A DNA stretch of 34,975 nucleotides from an uncultured Rubritalea sp. (GCA_937132085.1 CAKZNV010000007.1:1-34975), one strand, 5' to 3'. Numbered from the stretch's first letter, positions 23,814 to 32,139 are shown. The notes: generated by a model not told the origin, from the sequence alone. Numbers and translations are program-made.

Positions 23814-24743
23814 TTATAAGTCATTATCGTCCACATCATCAAAAGATCTTCTCAACGGAATTTGATTATTTTCACGATAATATTTAGCATCATCAATCGC
23901 AATTTTTAGCCAAGCCAATTCTTTAATTGCTAGAGGTGGAATACTACCTGTCAAAGCATCAATGATGGTGGGAATATTCTCAGCAGTTCTCATAATATTT
24001 CTATCATGGAGGTCATCTACTAACCAGGCGCTCCCGTTTATATAGGTAATAGCAGTTGTTCTACGAAATGTTGAGCCAATAGGAACTATACCACGAATTG
24101 CATGAACTGAAACTTCTCTGTCTTCATGAAAATCTTCTCTAGGATTAGCAAAAGGTTGTTTAGAAATGAGGTAATCACCAGTATCTGATAAACCTACTAT
24201 TTCAGACACTAAAGCGCCTGCATCATTTAAAATCGATAACTTTTTAAGGGTATCAAATAAGTTAGCATCCGCTAGTTCGATTTGAAAATCACCATCATCG
24301 TCACGCTCAACAACAACTTTTTTACCCAGTGATCCATTCGATCTTAGGTCAAACAGTTTATAAACTACACCATTTTTCTCATCGTAATAAGGAGCTGCTT
24401 CAGCACCACTCATTAGAGGCTCTAGTTCTTCAGAAGTTAAGAAACCGTCATTGTCTTTGAAAATACCAAGTTTTTCTAAGGCTATTAGTGGGACATCCCA
24501 ACTGTTGGCTTTTCTGGTAAAAGAGGTTGCCCAAACATCAGCCTGAAGCGATTCGCTCGGTGGAGTTTGCTGAGATATTTCCATGATTCCGACCGTTCTT
24601 GCTCGGTTAAGGGCAGAGCAAGCTGCTCGCAATCGTTCAGAATTAAATCTTCCTGTGATTGCGGTTGCGCATCCTGTTCTGTAATCAAGGTAATATTGGT
24701 AGTCTTCGCTTTCATTCAAAATATGAAGGTTTCGGTTATACAA
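23814..24743 (-). CDS. Kinase-like-fold protein (polyvalent protein kinase type), apparently frameshifted at its N-terminus
   Basis: The open frame gives 309 residues, but only about residue 85 onward looks like protein: SPLIALEKLGIFKDNDG if joined to the overlapping short frame. The C-terminal part has a kinase-like catalytic loop DLHDRNIM (D244, H246, N249) followed by IIDALTG (D262), and a strand GVVYKLFDL that could hold the ATP lysine. This fits the putative polyvalent protein kinase domain and related atypical kinases often found on mobile elements. The first 84 residues are Arg/Cys/Ala-rich and look like out-of-frame reading of the 24485-24715 frame. No good start codon lies near the join. 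The region appears more AT-rich than its neighbours and may be horizontally acquired. Function uncertain. Confidence 0.6.
   Translation of the reverse strand: MYNRNLHILNESEDYQYYLDYRTGCATAITGRFNSERLRAACSALNRARTVGIMEISQQTPPSESLQADVWATSFTRKANSWDVPLIALEKLGIFKDNDGFLTSEELEPLMSGAEAAPYYDEKNGVVYKLFDLRSNGSLGKKVVVERDDDGDFQIELADANLFDTLKKLSILNDAGALVSEIVGLSDTGDYLISKQPFANPREDFHEDREVSVHAIRGIVPIGSTFRRTTAITYINGSAWLVDDLHDRNIMRTAENIPTIIDALTGSIPPLAIKELAWLKIAIDDAKYYRENNQIPLRRSFDDVDDNDL
24485..24715 (-). CDS. N-terminal fragment overlapping the kinase-like gene (likely the same gene before a -1 shift)
   Basis: A 76-residue frame with natural protein composition: MKAKTTNITLITEQDAQ, a Glu/Leu/Gln-rich middle, WKYLSKLHRANRFRLMFGQPLLPEKP and the ending VGMSH. 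It overlaps the longer kinase-like frame in another phase and ends exactly where the latter begins to look real. A -1 slip on the CCC of TCCCA (plus-strand GGG at 24490-24492) would join VGMS to PLIALEKLGIF, giving a protein of about 300 residues. It may be a one-base deletion in a C run (natural or sequencing) or programmed frameshifting. It could also be a separate small protein, but the seamless join argues for one gene. Confidence 0.55.
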   Translation of the reverse strand: MKAKTTNITLITEQDAQPQSQEDLILNDCEQLALPLTEQERSESWKYLSKLHRANRFRLMFGQPLLPEKPTVGMSH

Positions 24744-24745
24744 GT

Positions 24746-24759
24746 ATTATACTAGTATA
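24746..24759 (-). promoter_or_regulatory. Candidate -10 element with palindrome upstream of the kinase-like gene
   Basis: Minus-strand TATAAT (24751-24746) lies about 30 bp upstream of the ATG at 24715 and overlaps a perfect 12-bp palindrome TATACTAGTATA (24748-24759), which could be an operator. No good -35 box is visible. Confidence 0.35.
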
Positions 24760-24813
24760 TTGCTAAAATATCTAGGATTAAAATGGGGAATAATAAACGA
24801 TAATATGCTAAAT

Positions 24814-26187
24814 CTAATCCAAGAACTTCCCCGGATTCAGAATACCTTTTGGATCTAGAGCTGCTTTCACGGCTTTGTGAGCAGCGAAACTTACTTCACC
24901 TAGAGCTTGCTTAATCCAGCGTTTCTTCGCTAGGCCTACTCCGTGTTCACCAGTGATAGCACCTTTATTATTCAACACCCAAGTGAAGAGCTTATCGAGC
25001 GCATCATCTGCTACTCGTTTGATCTCTGGATCTGAGTAATTTTCCACCATTAAATTGGTATGAATATTGCCATCTCCTGCATGACCAAAACATGCCACAG
25101 GAATGCCAGTATCAGCCTGAAGCTGCTGCGCAAATTCTACTAGCTCTACCAATTTAGAACGTGGAACTACGATGTCTTCATTAAGCTTCGTCAGTCCAGT
25201 ATGTCTGAGAGAATATGAGAAATCTCTACGTAGTTGCCAAATGCTTTCACACTCCGCTTCGTCTTTAGCCACATTAATTCGTAGCGCTCCGAGACCTTCT
25301 AGAAATTGTTTTAGTGACTCTAATTCTGCCGCTACTGATCCCATTCTTCCATCGATTTCTACCATCAGATAAGCATCGCCTGGAGGGAGCTTGTCTTCAC
25401 CGAGATAATCTCTTGCTGCGGCTAGAGTAAATGCATCCGTAATCTCCAACGCACTTGGCAGAACACCACTATCTAAAATAGCCTGCACCGCCCCTGCTGC
25501 TTGGCTGAAATCCTCAAACGCAGCACCTAACATCGCACGTGTTTCTGGATGTGGAATGATGCGTAAAGTAGCCTCAGTGACGATGCCTAACATTCCCTCT
25601 GAACCACACATTAGAGTTGCTAAATCAAAACCAGTTTTATTCTTATGGCATCGACCGCCGAGCTCTAACACCTCCCCTGCTGCTGTCACTACTTTGAGGC
25701 CAAGCACATACTGCTTAGTCACTCCATATTTCAGACAACGTGGACCTCCAGCATTGGTTGCTATATTTCCGCCCAATGAGCATTCTTTTAACGAAGCTGG
25801 ATCTGGCGGATAATACCAACCAACCGCTCTCGCTGCATCTTGTAAATCTCCTGTGATGACACCCGGCTGAACTACAGCACATCCATCTGCTGGATTGAGT
25901 TCTAGAATGTCATTCATTTGCGCCACAGATAGTGCTATACCGCCTTGAACAGGCACACAGCCGCCAACGTATCCTACTCCAGCTCCACGCGTATATACGG
26001 GAACCTCGTGCTCATTTGCGTAGCGCATAACTTTGACCACATCTTCCGTGCTCTGAGCAAGAACCACCACTTCTGGCGGACTACTTGCATACCATTTATC
26101 CACGGAATGCACACTCACCACATCATCTGCTACAGAAACAGAGTTCTCACCTAACAGATTACAAAGATCATTATATAGAGTATTCAC
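24814..26187 (-). CDS. glcD: FAD-linked oxidase, glycolate oxidase subunit GlcD / D-lactate dehydrogenase type
   Basis: A 457-residue flavoprotein of the PCMH FAD-binding oxidase family that oxidises a 2-hydroxy acid such as glycolate or D-lactate. The FAD-binding half shows PPEVVVLAQSTEDVVKVM, VYTRGAGVGYVGG, the PPDPASLKECSLGGNIATNAGGPRC region (in two blocks) and GSEGMLGIVTEATLRI. The C-terminal cap and active-site region show NEDIVVPRS, CFGHAGDGNIH, TGEHGVGLAKK and DPKGILNPGK. Length is slightly below E. coli GlcD (499). GlcE and GlcF partners are not adjacent. The first codon is GTG (plus-strand CAC at 26185-26187) with no in-frame ATG nearby. The exact substrate cannot be told from sequence. 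Confidence 0.88.
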   Translation of the reverse strand: MNTLYNDLCNLLGENSVSVADDVVSVHSVDKWYASSPPEVVVLAQSTEDVVKVMRYANEHEVPVYTRGAGVGYVGGCVPVQGGIALSVAQMNDILELNPADGCAVVQPGVITGDLQDAARAVGWYYPPDPASLKECSLGGNIATNAGGPRCLKYGVTKQYVLGLKVVTAAGEVLELGGRCHKNKTGFDLATLMCGSEGMLGIVTEATLRIIPHPETRAMLGAAFEDFSQAAGAVQAILDSGVLPSALEITDAFTLAAARDYLGEDKLPPGDAYLMVEIDGRMGSVAAELESLKQFLEGLGALRINVAKDEAECESIWQLRRDFSYSLRHTGLTKLNEDIVVPRSKLVELVEFAQQLQADTGIPVACFGHAGDGNIHTNLMVENYSDPEIKRVADDALDKLFTWVLNNKGAITGEHGVGLAKKRWIKQALGEVSFAAHKAVKAALDPKGILNPGKFLD

Positions 26188-26229
26188 ACGGTCGATTTAG
26201 CTCAATCTCTAAGAAATAGCAACATTCAC

Positions 26230-26796
26230 ATGGATTTATCAGTAAAGTTAAGCTATTCTTCTAACAACATGGAAACATTCACAAATCTCATCAGCCACCC
26301 ATTCTCCTGGGGCCTTATCATCGGCCTCGTTCTTCTGGTGCTCTCATGGAAATCTAGTCTCACTCACAAAAAGTATCTCAAATCGGAGATCAAGAGACTC
26401 ACCTCAGAAGGTAGTGAACTACAAACTCACCTTAGCACTCAGCTAAAAATCAACGCCAAAGGAAACGAATCCCTCCAGACTCAACTCGATGAAGTGACAA
26501 AGCAGAATGAGACACTCAGAATCAATATTCAGAACCTGCAGCAGAAGCCTGAAAAAGCTGAGCACCGTAGACTAGAAGTCATGGAAATGGCTGTCACCTC
26601 AATGCGTGAACAGGCACCAGGATTTGCCCAAGCATGGGAGAAATCACTCCGTGAAGCAGAAGACAGCATGGAAGCTGCAGAATCAGGATTTACTAAACTC
26701 ATTCGTAAAGTAGTCCCCACCTTCCGCAGCACTCCAGCTACTGCTAAAAACGATACAAAAATGATAGAAGCTGAAGTATCTAACGGCTCAGATTAA
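26230..26796 (+). CDS. Membrane-anchored coiled-coil protein, unknown function
   Basis: A 188-residue protein with one membrane helix at about residues 26-41 (WGLIIGLVLLVLSW) followed by a long charged coiled coil (about 45-110, heptad-like runs such as LKSEIKRLTSEGSELQTHL). The C-terminal part is an amphipathic Ala/Glu-rich helix and a polar tail. An in-frame ATG at residue 14 (METFTNL) is an equally plausible start. The architecture recalls envelope or cell-division accessory proteins, but I recognise no family. Its stop codon abuts the stop of the convergent STN-domain gene, and its terminator lies inside that gene. Confidence 0.7.
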   Translation: MDLSVKLSYSSNNMETFTNLISHPFSWGLIIGLVLLVLSWKSSLTHKKYLKSEIKRLTSEGSELQTHLSTQLKINAKGNESLQTQLDEVTKQNETLRINIQNLQQKPEKAEHRRLEVMEMAVTSMREQAPGFAQAWEKSLREAEDSMEAAESGFTKLIRKVVPTFRSTPATAKNDTKMIEAEVSNGSD

Positions 26797-27432
26797 TTAC
26801 TCGTCATCAGACTCTTCTAAAGGCTCCTCAACGGGAGCCTTTTTTTGTGCTCGTGCCTTGTAGACACTGGCTCTTGGTTTGATATTGATCGTGTAGGTAG
26901 TGAAACTCGCTGTGCAAGCGGTCTTCTGGAGTAAATTCTCTAACACTGTCCCTGCAGGCACATTTTTAAGCTTCAGTGTGATACTCTCATTACCTAGATA
27001 TCGTTTAGGATCTTGAATCACAAAGTTTGGAGTCAATTTATCTCCTGAAGCAGTCTCTACTTTGGCTCCTAATAGACGAATTGCCTGCGCCAATGTCAGA
27101 TCTTTGAAATCAACTTCTTTGATCATCACCGCATTAAAAATACGCTTCTTTTTCGCTAAGACCATCTGACCACCGTTGAGTCTGATCTGACGCTGCAATG
27201 CTATCCCCTTAGCATAGCTAGGCTTCTCTGCAAGCAGCGCTCGGAGGGTTTGTCTCGCTGCATCGATGTCACCGTCCTTGTAGGCTCTCTCGGCCATATT
27301 ATACATTGCTTGCAAATGCTGTGCTTTCTTCTGTCTCTCAACAATTGTATCTTGAGCCATGACTCCACTCACCATTGCTAAGGATACTCCTAGTAATGTG
27401 ACTGATCTTTTTAGTGTGTTAGTTCTTTTCAT
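26797..27432 (-). CDS. Secreted STN-domain-like protein with N-terminal TPR-like helices
   Basis: A 211-residue exported protein. Residues 1-26 are a Sec signal peptide ending VMA before QD. Residues about 30-85 form a helical repeat region (LQAMYNMAERAYKDGDIDAARQTLRALLAEKP), similar to a TPR. Residues about 105-190 resemble the secretin/TonB short N-terminal domain: VDFKDLTLAQAIRLLGAKVE, then FVIQDP, SITLKLKNVPAGTVLENLLQKT and ASFTTYTINIKP. Such proteins in related bacteria lie near secretin or pilus systems, but no such genes are here. The C-terminal tail is acidic and overlaps a terminator for the convergent gene. The 5-prime side faces the candidate replication origin. Function unknown; an envelope assembly role is a guess. 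Confidence 0.78.
   Translation of the reverse strand: MKRTNTLKRSVTLLGVSLAMVSGVMAQDTIVERQKKAQHLQAMYNMAERAYKDGDIDAARQTLRALLAEKPSYAKGIALQRQIRLNGGQMVLAKKKRIFNAVMIKEVDFKDLTLAQAIRLLGAKVETASGDKLTPNFVIQDPKRYLGNESITLKLKNVPAGTVLENLLQKTACTASFTTYTINIKPRASVYKARAQKKAPVEEPLEESDDE
26820..26846 (+). terminator. Rho-independent terminator overlapping the convergent gene's 3-prime end
   Basis: Stem AGGCTCC (26821-26827) / GGAGCCT (26834-26840) followed by a run of seven T (26840-26846), just 24 bp after the coiled-coil gene stop. It lies wholly inside the coding region of the minus-strand STN-domain gene, where it encodes part of a KKAPVEEPLEE tail. The T-run faces the plus-strand transcript. Confidence 0.8.
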
Positions 27433-27847
27433 AAATTGGTTTGGTTTTAGATTAGTTTCATCAAGTCTATTTTAGAGAGAAACAAAACGATTGATTCATG
27501 GCTTACTACGTGAACTTACTCACAAGGTTATTATATTTCTTTATTTAAATAGAAAACATATCTTCTTCTTAAGCGTGTGAACAAGTCGCCGATTTAGCTG
27601 TTCCTCACCTAAAGTATCAATGTTCCACCGTGTTAATAGAGTGTGTAAAAACTATCAGTGGCTCTGGGCAAACTAGCCTATCACAGTAAAAGTTATTCCC
27701 TATTATTCTCAATCCACAGTTTATTCACAACAAGAACTTCACTTATTAAAGCTTATTCACAACCGTTCACAGCCCTCATTTGCTATTTTGGAGAGTGATC
27801 GAATTCAGCTTTATTGACAGAAATGATACCGTCTGTTAGAGTGAAGT
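27433..27847. other. Candidate replication origin (oriC) region: DnaA-box-like cluster next to AT-rich DNA
   Basis: The longest gene-free stretch of the window (415 bp). Plus-strand 9-mers resembling the DnaA box TTATCCACA: TTATTCACA at 27721-27729 and 27753-27761, TTATTCTCA at 27703-27711, CAATCCACA at 27710-27718, TTACTCACA at 27516-27524, with weaker TTATTCCCT (27693) and CCGTTCACA (27763). On the minus strand TTGTTCACA is at 27584-27576. An AT-rich tract at about 27526-27560 could be the unwinding element. TGTTCCAC at 27621-27628 is a parS half-site. Two full parS sites lie about 9-10 kb away, and the genes on the right run rightward. The alternative is an ordinary long divergent promoter region. 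dnaA and dnaN are not in the window. Confidence 0.5.
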
Positions 27848-28102
27848 ATGGATTGGATGATAAGTATATTAGCAGGTGCTATTGGTGGAACAGTGGCAGG
27901 TAGTGTCTTTTTTAAGCTCAGTCTTGGTCGATACTTTAACTCAATAGTGGGAGCTCTGACAGCTTTGGTCTTCATGCTGGCTAGTATAAGACTGATTAAT
28001 TTGTCGTCTGATGGCTTAGTAAATGCTCTCATTTCTAGTGTTGTCGTTGGATTTCTAGCTATGCCTATCGCTGGAATTCTCAAGAAATCACTCAAGAAGT
28101 AG
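27848..28102 (+). CDS. Small hydrophobic membrane protein A, unknown function
   Basis: An 84-residue protein with two or three membrane segments separated by short loops: ISILAGAIGGTVAGSVFF, IVGALTALVFMLASIRLI and LISSVVVGFLAMPIAGIL, then a lysine-rich end (KKSLKK). It is a paralogue of the next gene, sharing the pattern ISI..G..GG..AG...KLSLG...N.I.G.L near the N-terminus and the Lys-rich tail. It resembles a widespread group of small Gly-rich membrane proteins of unknown function. It is the first gene to the right of the candidate origin and is followed by its paralogue after 61 bp. Confidence 0.6.
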   Translation: MDWMISILAGAIGGTVAGSVFFKLSLGRYFNSIVGALTALVFMLASIRLINLSSDGLVNALISSVVVGFLAMPIAGILKKSLKK

Positions 28103-28163
28103 CCTAATCTACTCATATAGATTCTGTTGACTCTTTATTTTAACAATCTAACATAACTTCATT

Positions 28164-28439
28164 ATGGAAATCATTATCAGCATTATTACAGGACTTCTCG
28201 GAGGAGGAGGCGTCGCAGGAGCATTGAAAAAACTCAGCTTGGGTAAGATGGGTAACCTAATCACAGGTGGACTCGGTGGATTACTAGGTGGTCTAGGCCA
28301 GAACTCAGGAGCACTGAGTGACATCTTAGGTCAGATGACTGGAAACACTGCTGGCGACGCAGCAGTAGCTGGCGCAGCTGGTGGCGGCATCCTCATGACT
28401 ATCGTAGGATTTATTAAAAACAAACTGCTTAAAAAGTAA
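28164..28439 (+). CDS. Small glycine-rich membrane protein B, paralogue of the preceding gene
   Basis: A 91-residue Gly/Leu/Ala-rich protein: IISIITGLLGGGGVAGALKKLSLGKMGN, then LITGGLGGLLGGLGQ, a polar stretch with NSGALSDILGQM, a final helix AAGGGILMTIVGFI and a basic tail (KNKLLKK). Two membrane helices are likely. The first 30 residues match the preceding gene product, so the two arose by duplication. It is followed by a strong terminator at 28463-28503. Comparable small membrane proteins occur in many proteobacteria and verrucomicrobia without an established role. A leader, toxin or holin function has not been shown for them as far as I know. Confidence 0.6.
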   Translation: MEIIISIITGLLGGGGVAGALKKLSLGKMGNLITGGLGGLLGGLGQNSGALSDILGQMTGNTAGDAAVAGAAGGGILMTIVGFIKNKLLKK

Positions 28440-28462
28440 GCTCATCACAAATCATTTTATCT

Positions 28463-28503
28463 AACGCACTCGATCTGAATCATTCAGCGAGTGCGTTTTT
28501 TTT
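28463..28503 (+). terminator. Rho-independent terminator after the small membrane protein pair
   Basis: Perfect stem AACGCACTCG (28463-28472) / CGAGTGCGTT (28488-28497) with an inner CTGAA/TTCAG stem-loop, followed by eight T in total. A textbook terminator, separating the small membrane proteins from dnaE. Confidence 0.9.
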
Positions 28504-28602
28504 ATCTAAAACTCCAAACCTGGTGGGACTGGAGAGGTATTTAAATTAGTTCGTTTTGTTATATTGTCAGCGTAGCGAAATTGGTTATGGTGAGCGCACG
28601 CT

Positions 28603-31600
28603 ATGTCAGACTCATTTGTTCATCTCCACGTTCACACAGAATATTCAGTAAAAGATTCGATCGTTCGTATCAAGGATCTTGCGGCAAAAGTCTCAGATTT
28701 TGAGATGCCTGCAGTGGCGATGACTGACCACGGAAATCTATATGGAACGGTGGTTTTCTATCAGAAAATGCATGGAGCAGGAGTGAAGCCTATTTTAGGT
28801 TGTGAGGTCTACTTAGCGCCAACATCACTAGAACAGAAGAAGGATTTCCCTGGTCGTAAACGTTCTACGCATCTCACACTTTTAGCCAAAGATACTGTAG
28901 GCTGGAATAATCTTACTAAGCTTGTTTCAGTAGGTCATCTCGATGGCGACTACTTCGGTGAGCCTCGTGTCGACAGAGAAACTCTGGCAAAATACTCAGA
29001 AGGCGTAATTTGTCTCAGTGGCGATGAAGATGGACCTATTCAAGAGTGGCTGGATAAGGGAGATCTGGATAAAGCTCGTGAGGAAGTAAAGCTCCTCAAA
29101 GACATCTATGGAGCGGATGATTTCTACATCGAGCTCATGGATCACCATCTGGAGCATCAGTCTAAGAATATCCCTATTTTATGCGGGTTTGCAGAGGAAT
29201 TTGGTCTTAAAGTAGTGGCTACCAATGATGTCCACTTCATCGAAAAACAAGACCATGAAGCTCTCGATTGTCTGATCTGTATTGGCGAAGGTAGACTCCT
29301 ACTCGATGAGAACCGTAAGACATACTCAAATCAGGTATATTTAAAATCACCAGCGGAAATGCGTGAGCTGTTTAAGGATATTCCGGGCGCTTGCGATAAC
29401 ACTTTAGAGATAGCGGAGAAATGTAATGTAGAAATCATTCTAGATCCGACTTCCTCTGAGAAATACCCACAGTTTGAGTCACCAGATGGCTCACCACGTG
29501 AAGAGTATTTCCGCAAGGTCTGCTATGATGGTCTCAAAAATCGTTACCCGCAAAAACGCATCGACGAACTGTGTAAACGTAATGAAGTGGATGAAGAGGG
29601 GATGTGGAAAATCCTTCATGAACGCCTAGATTACGAGATCGAAACAATTAACTCGCTAGGCTTCGCATCTTACTTCTTGATCACTGCCGACTTTATCAAC
29701 TGGGGCCGCGAGCAGGGCATACCAGTAGGGCCTGGAAGGGGATCAGCAGCTGGATCACTAGTGGCATACACGATGGCAATTACTGACATTTGCCCTATAC
29801 TTTTCGGACTACTTTTCGAGCGATTCCTTAACCCAGAGCGTGTTTCTCCACCCGATGTGGATATTGACTTCTGCCAGACTAGACGCCCAGAAGTGATCCA
29901 GTATGTGCGTGAGAAATACGGTGAACGCTGTGTTTCCCACATCATTACATACGGCACAATGGGTGCTAAATCTGTGATTCGAGACGTAGCGAGAGTATTG
30001 GGTGTTTCCTATGGAGATGCGGATACGCTAGCTAAGCTTATCGAGGCTGTGCCTGGTGTCACTCTTAAATCTGAATGGGATGCGAAAGAAGAACTACGTA
30101 ATGTGGTAGAAGCATCATCTACATTCACGGAGCTCTGGACATTTGCTACTAAACTAGAAGGTCTGACCCGAAACACGGGTGTCCACGCTGCTGGTGTGGT
30201 TATCGGTGATGGTGATCTTGACCATCACGTCCCACTGGCACGTGCTAAGGAAGGGGAAGTAGTCACTCAGGCAGACATGAATGCCATCACAGAGATCGGC
30301 CTTCTAAAGATGGACTTCCTCGGACTGAAGAACCTCACTGTCATTCAAGATGCGATTAATCATATCCATCTCCACACTCCAGATTTCGATATCTACGAGA
30401 TAGAGCTAGACGACAAACCTGCTCTAGACCTCCTCAACCGTGGTGAGACCATGGGTGTCTTCCAGCTGGAATCCGGTGGTATGGTCGAGACTTGTAAGAA
30501 ATATGGAATCGATAAGATTGACGACATTATTGACCTTCTCGCTCTCTACCGACCGGGTGCGATGCAGTTTATCGACCAAATGATCGACGTCAAAAAAGGT
30601 GTCACTGCGGTAGAGTATGAGCACCCACTGCTAGAAGAGATCTGTGGAAATACCTACGGAGTAATGATCTATCAGGAACAGGTGCAGAATGCTGCTAAGC
30701 TGCTAGCTGGTTACACACTCGGTGGTGCGGATATTCTTCGTCGTGCGATGGGTAAGAAAAAAGCCTCTGTGATGGATGAACAGCGTAAGACATTCGTCAA
30801 AGGCTGTGCAGATGCCAACCAGATCCCAGCAAATCTAGCCAACAAGATTTTCGATAAGATCGCTAGTTTCGCTGGATATGGATTCAATAAATCTCACTCA
30901 GCCTGCTACGGACACATTTCCTATTGGACTGCCTACTTGAAGGCGAATTTCCCAGTAGAATTCATGTCTGGCTTGCTGTCTAACGAACTTAATAATACTG
31001 AGAAAATTGCTATTTTCATCTCAGAGTGTCACCGCATGGGCATCGAAGTCCTGCCACCAGATTTAAATCAATCTATGGTGAAATTCGCCCCAGAGAAGAC
31101 ACCATCTGGCAAAATGGCAATCCGTTACGGACTAGCAGCAGTCAAGAACGTGGGTGAAGCCGCGATGGTGACTGCTGTTGCTGAACGCAAGAAGAGCGGA
31201 CCATTTGTCTCAATGGAAGACCTGTCTAACAGGCTAGACACCAAGGTCGTCAACAAGCGCATCTTAGAGAACCTCATCAAAGCTGGAGCTCTAGATTTCA
31301 CGAAATTGAACCGTGCAACACTCGATTCTAAGCTAGCCAATGTGATTTCCTCAGCCTCATCCACCCACCGTGACAGAGCGGCTGGGCAGGGGAGTATGTT
31401 CGACAACATGGACTTCGGTGCGCCTGAGCCAGCCGCAGATACTCAAGGCTACATAGCAGAGTGGACTAAGGATGAGCGCCTTTTAGAAGAGAAGACTCTA
31501 CTAGGCTACTACACCTCAGGTCACCCACTAGATGCTGTCCGAGTCCAGCTGGATAAGGATATGTATACTAAAATTGCGACGATTGATGAAGTAGATATCA

Positions 31601-32109
31601 GTGATCGTAAGAAACGCCTACGTATCGCTGGGATTATCAAGACTGTAGAACACCGCATGACCAAAGGAGGTAAACCATTTGGAATTATAACCATTGAGGA
31701 TCTTACTGGTGTGCGTGAGGTATTGTCTTGGTCAGAAAGTTACACACCCGCTAGTGAAGAGGGGCTATTAGAGTCTGGGAGCTTGGTGAAAATGTTTATC
31801 AATATCCAAGAAGACGACCGTAACCCTGGGCAACGCCGAGTTTCAGGTAGTAAGATAGAACAGATAAAATCCAAGGTTAAAGCCAAGAACTCTAAAGACG
31901 ATTTCAATCTTCTATTATTCACCACTAGACATAATCAAGAAGACCTAGATGAAATTCTCAAAGTCATTCAAAAATACCCTGGGAAAACCAAAGTAATTCT
32001 AACTATTCAGAACACACTAGGTGAGCGAGTCCAATTAGAACTACCTGATCGACTGTGCATTAGAATGAATAGAGATTTAGACAAAGAATTAGCAAGGTTT
32101 TTAGCGTAG
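28603..32109 (+). CDS. dnaE: DNA polymerase III alpha subunit
   Basis: A 1168-residue replicative polymerase. The N-terminal PHP domain begins FVHLHVHTEYS with the metal-binding pattern HxH and TDHGNLYG. The polymerase core shows GPGRGSAAGSLVAYT, PDVDIDFCQTRR with catalytic D418 and D420, and LLKMDFLGLKNL with the third acidic residue D571 (equivalent to E. coli D401, D403 and D555). The HhH and OB domains follow, with RLRIAGIIKTVEHRMTKGG marking the OB fold. Length is close to that of E. coli (1160). The start is ATG 28603. It lies downstream of a terminator, so it has its own promoter in the 28504-28602 gap, and is the first large gene to the right of the candidate origin. Confidence 0.97.
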   Translation: MSDSFVHLHVHTEYSVKDSIVRIKDLAAKVSDFEMPAVAMTDHGNLYGTVVFYQKMHGAGVKPILGCEVYLAPTSLEQKKDFPGRKRSTHLTLLAKDTVGWNNLTKLVSVGHLDGDYFGEPRVDRETLAKYSEGVICLSGDEDGPIQEWLDKGDLDKAREEVKLLKDIYGADDFYIELMDHHLEHQSKNIPILCGFAEEFGLKVVATNDVHFIEKQDHEALDCLICIGEGRLLLDENRKTYSNQVYLKSPAEMRELFKDIPGACDNTLEIAEKCNVEIILDPTSSEKYPQFESPDGSPREEYFRKVCYDGLKNRYPQKRIDELCKRNEVDEEGMWKILHERLDYEIETINSLGFASYFLITADFINWGREQGIPVGPGRGSAAGSLVAYTMAITDICPILFGLLFERFLNPERVSPPDVDIDFCQTRRPEVIQYVREKYGERCVSHIITYGTMGAKSVIRDVARVLGVSYGDADTLAKLIEAVPGVTLKSEWDAKEELRNVVEASSTFTELWTFATKLEGLTRNTGVHAAGVVIGDGDLDHHVPLARAKEGEVVTQADMNAITEIGLLKMDFLGLKNLTVIQDAINHIHLHTPDFDIYEIELDDKPALDLLNRGETMGVFQLESGGMVETCKKYGIDKIDDIIDLLALYRPGAMQFIDQMIDVKKGVTAVEYEHPLLEEICGNTYGVMIYQEQVQNAAKLLAGYTLGGADILRRAMGKKKASVMDEQRKTFVKGCADANQIPANLANKIFDKIASFAGYGFNKSHSACYGHISYWTAYLKANFPVEFMSGLLSNELNNTEKIAIFISECHRMGIEVLPPDLNQSMVKFAPEKTPSGKMAIRYGLAAVKNVGEAAMVTAVAERKKSGPFVSMEDLSNRLDTKVVNKRILENLIKAGALDFTKLNRATLDSKLANVISSASSTHRDRAAGQGSMFDNMDFGAPEPAADTQGYIAEWTKDERLLEEKTLLGYYTSGHPLDAVRVQLDKDMYTKIATIDEVDISDRKKRLRIAGIIKTVEHRMTKGGKPFGIITIEDLTGVREVLSWSESYTPASEEGLLESGSLVKMFINIQEDDRNPGQRRVSGSKIEQIKSKVKAKNSKDDFNLLLFTTRHNQEDLDEILKVIQKYPGKTKVILTIQNTLGERVQLELPDRLCIRMNRDLDKELARFLA

Positions 32110-32110
32110 T

Positions 32111-32139
32111 CCCTACTTAGCCCATAGAGAGTAGGGTTT
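32111..32139 (+). terminator. Possible weak terminator after dnaE
   Basis: Stem CCCTACT (32111-32117) / AGTAGGG (32130-32136) directly after the dnaE stop, followed by only three T. Hairpin is real; efficiency as a terminator is doubtful. Confidence 0.4.

Noticed and set aside
29492-29512. CACGTG cores within dnaE, argS and pheT as additional parS sites.
   Set aside because: Flanking bases do not match the parS consensus; only the two mnmG-linked sites are full palindromes.
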